NCBI GenBank assembly: GCA_902795875.1
Contig: CADBND010000273.1
Coordinates: 1-8,645, forward strand
DNA: 8,645 bases
Direction: 5' to 3'
From: an uncultured Erysipelotrichaceae bacterium
GTDB lineage: Bacteria > Bacillota_I > Bacilli_A > Erysipelotrichales > Erysipelotrichaceae
Under the pieces are notes generated by a model. That model was not told the DNA's origin. It made no database searches and saw nothing but the letters and a program-made list of their open reading frames with translations. This document shows, piece after piece, positions 1 to 4,934 of this stretch. The number at the start of each line of letters is the position of its first letter. The first letter of the stretch is position 1. The position numbers and the translations under genes are program-made.

Positions 1-194
1 CGACGTTGGTAAACAAAGTCGGTGCCGGAGATGCGATGCTGGGAGCTTTCTTAGGCAAACTGAGCCAGACTGGCGATAGAGAACTGGCGCTTCGATACGG
101 CGGTGCTGCAGGAAATGCGGTCGCTTCGCAGCTGGAAGATATCACGGTGGATACGATCGAAAAATATCTTCCGGAAATGCATGTAAGGAAGTAA
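1..194 (+). CDS. PfkB-family sugar/sugar-phosphate kinase, C-terminal end (1-phosphofructokinase-like)
   Basis: Only the last ~63 codons are present; the gene begins before the window, the frame runs from base 3 and stops with TAA at 192-194. The fragment opens with T-L-V-N-K-V-G-A-G-D-A-M, which is PfkB signature 2; the Asp of GAGD is the catalytic base that activates the sugar hydroxyl for transfer of the ATP gamma-phosphate. The rest (ALRYGGAAGNAVAS, then DTIEKYLPE) follows the layout at the end of 1-phosphofructokinase and tagatose-6-phosphate kinase, where an Ala/Gly-rich helix is followed by a terminal 'ie.llp' helix. Fructokinase or another PfkB sugar kinase cannot be excluded because the substrate-binding N-terminus is missing. 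It lies 53 bp upstream of a PTS permease on the same strand, so it probably phosphorylates a sugar phosphate released after PTS uptake. Family is sure; substrate is inferred. Confidence 0.85.
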   Translation, partial: TLVNKVGAGDAMLGAFLGKLSQTGDRELALRYGGAAGNAVASQLEDITVDTIEKYLPEMHVRK

Positions 195-247
195 TATCCG
201 TAAGGATCTACTCATAGATTTTTGTAAGAACACGAAAGGGGAAAACT

Positions 248-1678
248 ATGGCAAAAATCAATTTTGAAGAATTTGCGGCAAAAGTGGTCGAGCTGGTAGG
301 TGGGGTCGAAAACCTGTCTTTTGTCACGCACTGTGCGACCAGACTTCGTTTGAACGTCAAGGACGACAGCAAGGTCGATCAGGACGGCTTAAAGAAAGTC
401 AACGGCGTCCTGGGTCTTGAAATGAAGAACGGTCAGTGTCAGGTCATCGTCGGTCAGATCATCGAGGATGTCTATCTGGCAGTATCCAAACTTGTCGGTG
501 ACAAGGCTGGCGGTATCGTTCCGGATGATGAAGGAACGGCAGCAGACAAGAAAAACAAGAACCTTCTTGAAAGATTCTCTGAATACCTGCTGATGATGTC
601 CGGTATCTTGAGTCCTGTCATTCCAGGCTTGATCGCGGCCGGTTTCATTACCTGTCTCTTACTGGTCCTGCAGCTTCTGCATCTGATCGATGCCAGCAGT
701 TCCACATATATCATTCTGAATGGCGTAGCTCAGGCTGTCTTCTACTTCATGCCGATCTATGTCGCTTATACTTCTGCGCTGAAGTTTGATACCGAGCCTG
801 TTCTGGCAATGATCCTTGCCGGTGCAATGCTGTATCCTGACTGGGTAAATCTTGTCAATGCCGGAAGCGAAACAGGTTACACTTCATTCTTCGGTATTCC
901 GACACTGCTTACGACTTATAACGGCTCCGTCTTACAGATCGTGCTGTGCGTATTCGTCATGTCCAAGCTTGACAAATGGCTCAAGAAGGTCATTCCGATC
1001 CAGGTACGTCACTTCCTGAAACCGTTCCTGCTTCTCACGATCATGGCTGTACTGGCTTTCACGCTCTTAGGTCCTTTAGGCGGTCTGTTCACGAATTACA
1101 TCTATGCATTCGTTACCTGGGTACGTTCTCATATCCCGTGGCTGTCTGTTGCTTCGATTGTCATCTTCTCGTTCACATTGGGAACATTCATGCCTGGTTT
1201 CCATATGGCTCTGATCCCGATCGCCTTCGCTTCTTTGGCGGATGTCGGATATGATGATCTGATCAACATCTGGTTCTTCTGCTGTACGATCACTCCGGGC
1301 TTCCTGGCTTTGGCAGTTGCTTTGAAGACAAAGAAGAACAAGCTGAGACAGTATGGTTTCACTTCTGCGGTTTCCGCATTGTTCGGTGGTATTTCTGAGC
1401 CTACGACTTACGGTATCATCTACAAGATGCCTCAGCTTTACTGGGTCAATGCCGTTTCTGCCATCGTCACCAGTATCTATGCCGGTATCGTTCATCTGAA
1501 ATGTTACGGCTTCGGCGGTTACTCGCTGACCAATATCCTGCTCTACATGGGCACGGCACAGGATACAGGCAACTTCACCAAGGCTCTGATCGGTGTCGCT
1601 ATCATGGCTGTCATTACCTTTGTCGGCGTATTCGTCACGAAGTGGGATGACTCCTCTTACACAGATGATGAGGACTGA
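248..1678 (+). CDS. PTS transporter subunit IIBC, glucose/glucoside (beta-glucoside-type) family
   Basis: A 476-residue membrane permease that imports and phosphorylates a sugar using phosphate passed from PEP through EI, HPr and a IIA. The N-terminal IIB domain (about 1-80) has the phospho-cysteine C29 in T-H-C-A-T-R-L-R-L and the G-V-L-G and Q-V-I-V-G strand motifs of the BglF type. An acidic/Lys linker (about 88-108) leads to a IIC domain (about 110-465) of many hydrophobic segments, with the conserved G-I-S-E-P motif at 381-385; its Glu contacts substrate in this family. No IIA domain is fused (full IIBCA proteins are about 620 residues), so a IIA must come from elsewhere. The start is set by AAAGGGG at 235-241, six bases before ATG. 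The sugar cannot be named: the family covers beta-glucosides, sucrose, trehalose and others. The neighbouring kinase and esterases suggest a dedicated catabolic operon. Confidence 0.93.
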   Translation: MAKINFEEFAAKVVELVGGVENLSFVTHCATRLRLNVKDDSKVDQDGLKKVNGVLGLEMKNGQCQVIVGQIIEDVYLAVSKLVGDKAGGIVPDDEGTAADKKNKNLLERFSEYLLMMSGILSPVIPGLIAAGFITCLLLVLQLLHLIDASSSTYIILNGVAQAVFYFMPIYVAYTSALKFDTEPVLAMILAGAMLYPDWVNLVNAGSETGYTSFFGIPTLLTTYNGSVLQIVLCVFVMSKLDKWLKKVIPIQVRHFLKPFLLLTIMAVLAFTLLGPLGGLFTNYIYAFVTWVRSHIPWLSVASIVIFSFTLGTFMPGFHMALIPIAFASLADVGYDDLINIWFFCCTITPGFLALAVALKTKKNKLRQYGFTSAVSALFGGISEPTTYGIIYKMPQLYWVNAVSAIVTSIYAGIVHLKCYGFGGYSLTNILLYMGTAQDTGNFTKALIGVAIMAVITFVGVFVTKWDDSSYTDDED

Positions 1679-1703
1679 TCAATAATCAAAATTATTACTA
1701 AAG

Positions 1704-1735
1704 CAATGCCCTCTGTCTTAAAACAGAGGGCATTG
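1704..1735 (+). repeat. Perfect 13-bp intercistronic hairpin
   Basis: CAATGCCCTCTGT (1704-1716) and ACAGAGGGCATTG (1723-1735) are exact reverse complements separated by the 6-base loop CTTAAA. The stem begins 25 bases after the permease stop and ends 10 bases before the hydrolase ribosome binding site. No run of T follows it (AATCAATCAG), so it is not a standard intrinsic terminator on this strand. A role as an mRNA 3'-end stabiliser or processing point between permease and hydrolase is an inference. An ATG at 1706 lies inside the left arm and is not a credible start. Confidence 0.8.
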
Positions 1736-1745
1736 AATCAATCAG

Positions 1746-1753
1746 AAAGGAAG
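1746..1753 (+). promoter_or_regulatory. Ribosome binding site that fixes the hydrolase start at 1763
   Basis: AAAGGAAG lies nine bases before the ATG at 1763. The longest open frame starts earlier, at ATG 1706, but that codon is within the 13-bp hairpin and has no Shine-Dalgarno sequence before it. Confidence 0.75.
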
Positions 1754-1762
1754 AAAACGAAA

Positions 1763-2860
1763 ATGAGGAAATACGATCCGAATCTGGTAAATGTGATCCG
1801 TGAAAAACAGTATGTCAAAGAAGTCAATGGGGTCAAAACCCTGTTCAAACCGGTCCCGGATGATGACAGAGAACATGCGATGGATCCGCGACTTTATGAG
1901 ATCGCTTCGATGAAGAAGAAGATGTTTGCCAACCGCGCAAAGGGCGGTTTCCGTTTATCCAATGAAAGATACCGTCCGGATAAGGTCACATATGATCTGA
2001 TCGAAAATGAGATCGATTGTGATGAAAGACTGATCCCGGTCAATGGAACACATATGATCGATATCTTCATTTACAGACGTGCAGATATCGGCGAAAAGGT
2101 CACTCCGGTCATGGTCTATCTCCATGGTGGCGGTTTTACGGCCGGTGATATCCATCTGTTTGAAAAACAAATGCAGTTCATCGCGGAGCAGTCCGGTGCG
2201 ACTGTCGTTTTCCCGGAATACCGTCTTGCGCCGGAGACACCATATCCGGGAGCACATGAGGATGCCTATGCGACGGTCCGTTATGTCTACGAGAATGCCG
2301 AAGAACTACATATCGACAGAGAAAAGATCATGGTGGCGGGCGATTCCGCCGGTGGTCTTTTGAGCAATGCCTGTGCGATACGCGATATTCAGGATGGCGC
2401 AAAGATCATCAGAAAGATCTTCACGCTTTATCCTGCCTGTGACAATCGCCAGATCGATGAGATCGACGACTATGTCTGGTCATATGATGATTATCCGATG
2501 ATCCCGGAACAGGAAGAGATCGCCAGAAGCCGTATAGACAGAATCAAGAAGGGCTTCGAGAAAAAAGGCCTCAGTCTTTATGAACAGGGCTTTGCCAAAG
2601 AGGGCGATCCTCTGCTGTCACCGATACAGGCCAGCGACGAGATCTTGAAACAGTATCCGGAAACAGTCATCAATAACTCTGAATTCGACTTCCTCAGGAT
2701 CGGTGGAGAACAGATGGCAAAGAAACTGAACAGGCTCGGTGTGAATGTCAGGCTTGTCACATATTGCGGCTGCGATCACGGTATCCTGGATATGCTGGGA
2801 ACAGTGGTACAGGCAGAGGAACTGTGTCTGTGCATGGCGGATGAGCTGAAAGCGATGTAA
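1763..2860 (+). CDS. Alpha/beta hydrolase, hormone-sensitive-lipase (alpha/beta hydrolase fold 3) type esterase
   Basis: A 365-residue cytoplasmic carboxylesterase-like enzyme. All family hallmarks are present: oxyanion-hole H-G-G-G-F at 121-125, nucleophile S195 in G-D-S-A-G-G, acid D309 in S-E-F-D-F-L-R, and base H339 in C-D-H-G-I. The stretch P-E-Y-R-L-A-P-E between the oxyanion loop and the nucleophile is also typical. There is no signal peptide or membrane segment. It is longer than the usual ~300-residue bacterial member because of an extra ~60-residue N-terminal region rich in Lys/Arg/Asp, which may form part of the lid. The start at 1763 is chosen over 1706 because it has a ribosome binding site and the upstream ATG is in a hairpin. 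It follows the PTS permease and ends one base before the next gene. Removing acyl groups from an imported sugar is an inference; the natural ester is unknown. Confidence 0.92.
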   Translation: MRKYDPNLVNVIREKQYVKEVNGVKTLFKPVPDDDREHAMDPRLYEIASMKKKMFANRAKGGFRLSNERYRPDKVTYDLIENEIDCDERLIPVNGTHMIDIFIYRRADIGEKVTPVMVYLHGGGFTAGDIHLFEKQMQFIAEQSGATVVFPEYRLAPETPYPGAHEDAYATVRYVYENAEELHIDREKIMVAGDSAGGLLSNACAIRDIQDGAKIIRKIFTLYPACDNRQIDEIDDYVWSYDDYPMIPEQEEIARSRIDRIKKGFEKKGLSLYEQGFAKEGDPLLSPIQASDEILKQYPETVINNSEFDFLRIGGEQMAKKLNRLGVNVRLVTYCGCDHGILDMLGTVVQAEELCLCMADELKAM

Positions 2861-2861
2861 G

Positions 2862-3458
2862 ATGGCGGTCACGTTCTATTATGTCCGTCATGGTGAGACG
2901 ATTTTCAATGTGACGGGCAGATCACAGGGAGCATGCGATTCCCCACTGACAAATAAAGGCATCGCTCAGGCAAAGGAGACAGCCGAAAAACTGAAAGCGA
3001 TCCGTTTTGATCGGGCGTATTCTTCTTCTTCCGAGCGGGCTTATGATACAGCTGTGGAAATCCTGAAAGAAAGAAACATCCCGCTTGTATCCGTGAAAGG
3101 TCTCAAGGAAATGTCTTTCGGTCTTCTGGAAGGGTCGACCATCGATGAAAACAAAACGATGGAGGAGTGCTGGAAAAAGAAGGATTTCACCGCATATGGC
3201 GGTGAAGACAGGAAGATGCTGGTGGAAAGGATACGCAACACCTTTGATGAGATTCTTTCTCAATGTAAGGATGGAGAAAACGTACTGATCGTTTCCCATC
3301 GCGGTTACTTCTTCTATATGCTGGAGGCTTTATTTGGAGAAGATCTGGACGAACTGGAAAAGAAAGACCCTGATTACGTGGGACATCTTATACCGAACGC
3401 TTCCGTAGCGATCTTCCGTTTCAATAGAAAATGGGAACTGCTGCAGTTTCCACAATAA
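2862..3458 (+). CDS. Histidine phosphatase family protein (phosphoglycerate-mutase-like)
   Basis: A 198-residue soluble member of the branch-1 histidine phosphatases, which transfer phosphate to an active-site His and release it to water. The phospho-acceptor H10 is in Y-V-R-H-G-E; R59 is in S-S-S-E-R-A-Y-D-T-A; the catalytic acid is probably E83 in the E-x-x-F-G-x-x-E-G motif (83-91); and the second His is H146 in V-S-H-R-G. The size and lack of an insert after the RHG motif fit a small phosphatase (GpmB/CobC/PhoE-like) rather than a cofactor-dependent glycolytic mutase, which is ~230-250 residues. The ATG is one base after the stop of the hydrolase gene and lacks a strong ribosome binding site, so it is probably translated by coupling to that gene. 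In this operon it may remove phosphate from accumulated sugar phosphates, but the sequence does not show a substrate. Confidence 0.9.
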   Translation: MAVTFYYVRHGETIFNVTGRSQGACDSPLTNKGIAQAKETAEKLKAIRFDRAYSSSSERAYDTAVEILKERNIPLVSVKGLKEMSFGLLEGSTIDENKTMEECWKKKDFTAYGGEDRKMLVERIRNTFDEILSQCKDGENVLIVSHRGYFFYMLEALFGEDLDELEKKDPDYVGHLIPNASVAIFRFNRKWELLQFPQ

Positions 3459-3470
3459 AGAGGGGTCTTT

Positions 3471-4259
3471 ATGGCATTATTTACCGTGACTTATCGTTCC
3501 GATGTATTAAAAAGAGACATCAATTTCAAGGCTGTCTTTCCATATGATTTCCTTCCTGATTTTGGCGATGGCGGAAAAAAGAAGCTTAAGACTCTGTACA
3601 TGCTTCATGGACTCAATCATAACTATGAGTCCTGGCTGAAGGAATCGCGCTTCGACCGTTTAGCCAGGGATCTGGGCATGGCAGTCGTTTTCCCGGACGG
3701 ACAGAATTCCTTCTATGTGGAAGGACCCGGTCCAAACAGCGATTTCGGAAAACTGGTCGGCGAGGAACTTGTGAACTTTACAAGAAGCGTCTTTCCTCTT
3801 TCCGATAAGAGAGAGGATACATTTATCGGTGGATTCTCGATGGGCGGTTTCGGTGCGTTGCGAAACGGTCTGAAGTATGCCGATACTTTTTCCAAGATCA
3901 TTGCCTTCTCTTCGGCCGTTCATATGTTCGAGTTTAAACCCGGAGATCCTAAACGGAATATCGTCTGTAATGAAGATATGGTCTTCGGAGATTATGATGA
4001 GGCGGTGATCTCGGATAAGAATCCGGCAGTCTGTCTGAAAATGCTGAGCGAAAAGGTCAGAGAAGGAAAGGCCTCTTTCCCGAAGGTCTATATGATCTGC
4101 GGTCTGCAGGATGGCTTGCTTGAGGCGAACCGCTCTTTCCGAGACAAGCTGCTTGACGAAGGTGTCGATGTGATCTACAGGGAGTATGAAGGGATCCATT
4201 CCCATGAATTTGTGAATGAGCATCTGAAGGACGTACTTACCTGGATGATGGGAGACTGA
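3471..4259 (+). CDS. Esterase of the EstA / esterase-D (S-formylglutathione hydrolase-like) family
   Basis: A 262-residue alpha/beta hydrolase resembling the small cytoplasmic tributyrin esterases (EstA) of streptococci and lactobacilli. The oxyanion segment is L-H-G-L (45-48) followed by S-W-L, where EstA proteins carry a similar H-G-x-x-x-x-x-x-S-W. The nucleophile is S123 in G-F-S-M-G-G-F-G-A; the acid is probably D214 in C-G-L-Q-D-G; and the base is probably H243 in the G-I-H-S-H segment, which matches G-x-H-x-W of relatives, with H245 where Trp is usual. No export signal is seen. AAGAGGGG at 3458-3465 overlaps the preceding stop and lies five bases from the ATG, so it is tightly coupled to the phosphatase gene. 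It is the last gene before an intrinsic terminator. Such enzymes cleave short-chain acyl or acetyl esters, including from sugars; the substrate here is unknown. Confidence 0.9.
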   Translation: MALFTVTYRSDVLKRDINFKAVFPYDFLPDFGDGGKKKLKTLYMLHGLNHNYESWLKESRFDRLARDLGMAVVFPDGQNSFYVEGPGPNSDFGKLVGEELVNFTRSVFPLSDKREDTFIGGFSMGGFGALRNGLKYADTFSKIIAFSSAVHMFEFKPGDPKRNIVCNEDMVFGDYDEAVISDKNPAVCLKMLSEKVREGKASFPKVYMICGLQDGLLEANRSFRDKLLDEGVDVIYREYEGIHSHEFVNEHLKDVLTWMMGD

Positions 4260-4291
4260 CCCTTAAAAAAACAGTTTTTTCGATATAACAG

Positions 4292-4318
4292 AAGTCATCT
4301 TTGAAGGATGACTTTTTT
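4292..4318 (+). terminator. Intrinsic terminator of the sugar operon
   Basis: AAGTCATC (4292-4299) pairs with GATGACTT (4307-4314) across a 7-base loop, and the run of six T (4313-4318) forms the end of the stem and the U-tract. It lies 33 bases after the esterase stop. An A-run and T-run around CAG at 4264-4280 just upstream may form a weaker A/U stem. Confidence 0.8.
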
Positions 4319-4349
4319 GCCCTTTCATTCTGAAGAGAATCCTTTAAAA

Positions 4350-4378
4350 TAGAAAGTGAGGAACATGTTTTTTATAAT
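4350..4378 (+). promoter_or_regulatory. Predicted sigma-A promoter for the hybrid kinase gene
   Basis: The -10 box is a perfect TATAAT at 4373-4378. A 17-base spacer separates it from TAGAAA at 4350-4355, which matches four of six bases of TTGACA. The surroundings are AT-rich and lie directly after the terminator of the upstream operon, so the kinase is probably transcribed independently. Transcription would begin near 4385. Confidence 0.6.
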
Positions 4379-4396
4379 GTTTTGAATATTTATGAG

Positions 4397-4414
4397 AGAT
4401 ATCCTTGGATATCT
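4397..4414. repeat. Dyad AGATATCC-TT-GGATATCT in the kinase leader
   Basis: Two exact 8-base inverted arms (4397-4404 and 4407-4414) are separated by TT. The site starts about 12 bases after the predicted transcription start and 14 bases before the Shine-Dalgarno sequence. A 2-base loop is too tight for a good RNA hairpin, so a DNA site for a dimeric repressor is more likely than an RNA element. No regulator is known from the window. Confidence 0.5.
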
Positions 4415-4427
4415 TTGTGAATAGGGG

Positions 4428-4435
4428 AAAGGAGG
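4428..4435 (+). promoter_or_regulatory. Strong ribosome binding site at unusual distance from the kinase ATG
   Basis: AAAGGAGG is a near-perfect Shine-Dalgarno sequence but ends 13 bases before the ATG at 4449. An in-frame CTG at 4440 would sit four bases away. The ATG remains the better call, as CTG starts are rare, but the start is not certain. Confidence 0.55.
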
Positions 4436-4448
4436 CTCGCTGAGAGAA

Positions 4449-4934
4449 ATGAAAAGAAGAAATACGACACTGATCGCCATATTTGGTGTTTTGGCAGTCG
4501 TTTCGATACTGGTCTTTGGAACATTTGAAATGGGTGAAAGTGCCAGAAAGGATACGCTCGATGCGGTGCACTCGGTCAGCCTTCTTTATCTGGATGAATT
4601 GGCAGGCAGAAGGGAACGGGTCGTTTCTCACAATATCAGCGAAAAGGTCGATGTCATCCATACGGTCCTGGAATTGATGGAAGACAAGGAGATCTCCACA
4701 ATCGAGGACCTGCAGTCTTACCAGTCGCAGATGAAACGTCTTTTCAATCTGGAAAAGTTTGCATTCGTTGATACTGACGGCACGATCTATACTTCTCTGG
4801 GCACACAGGATGATATCGATGATTATGATTTTGATCCGGCTGGCTTAAAAGAGGCGGATGTTTCGATCAAGGATCTTTACGGAAAAGAAAGTCGTCATTG
4901 CCGTTCCGATCGATCCGATCATCATCGAAGATAA
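4449..4934 (+). CDS. Hybrid sensor histidine kinase, N-terminal fragment (frameshifted)
   Basis: This 161-residue frame encodes the front of the kinase that continues in the next frame. It begins with basic residues M-K-R-R-N and a single membrane segment at about 8-26, then an extracytoplasmic alpha/beta region (about 28-146) with F-A-F-V-D-T-D-G-T-I-Y, the typical strand-turn of dCache/PAS-like sensors in bacterial receptors. From about residue 148 the sequence turns into R-H-C-R-S-D-R-S-D-H-H-R-R and stops at TAA 4932-4934, which is out-of-frame reading of the next fragment. Deleting one A within 4883-4890 joins Y-G-K-E directly to V-V-I-A-V-P-I-D and gives one continuous 1,024-residue protein. 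As it stands, this piece would be a membrane-anchored half sensor with no kinase domain and is probably not functional alone. Confidence 0.8.
   Translation: MKRRNTTLIAIFGVLAVVSILVFGTFEMGESARKDTLDAVHSVSLLYLDELAGRRERVVSHNISEKVDVIHTVLELMEDKEISTIEDLQSYQSQMKRLFNLEKFAFVDTDGTIYTSLGTQDDIDDYDFDPAGLKEADVSIKDLYGKESRHCRSDRSDHHRR

Noticed and set aside
196..207. Small inverted repeat ATCC-GTAA-GGAT between kinase and permease
   Set aside because: Only a 4-bp stem, without T-run; expected by chance.
1076..1495. Long open frame on the - strand within the permease gene
   Set aside because: It is antisense to a complete PTS gene, has no ribosome binding site or domain, and its composition is that of a shadow frame. 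The same applies to the - strand frames at 4990-5805 and 6223-6852 in the kinase gene.
1681..1696. AATAAT/ATTATT inverted repeat after the permease stop
   Set aside because: All A/T, 6-bp stem, too weak to support a function.
1704..1735. Hairpin as an intrinsic terminator
   Set aside because: No T-run follows on the + strand, and the opposite strand has only scattered T with no gene to terminate.
1706..1762. N-terminal extension of the hydrolase from ATG 1706
   Set aside because: The ATG is inside a perfect hairpin with no ribosome binding site; AAAGGAAG at 1746-1753 fits ATG 1763.
4858..4934. Programmed ribosomal frameshift in the kinase
   Set aside because: The needed shift is +1, but no stop-codon or hungry-codon +1 signal and no downstream pseudoknot is evident; a one-base insertion is simpler.
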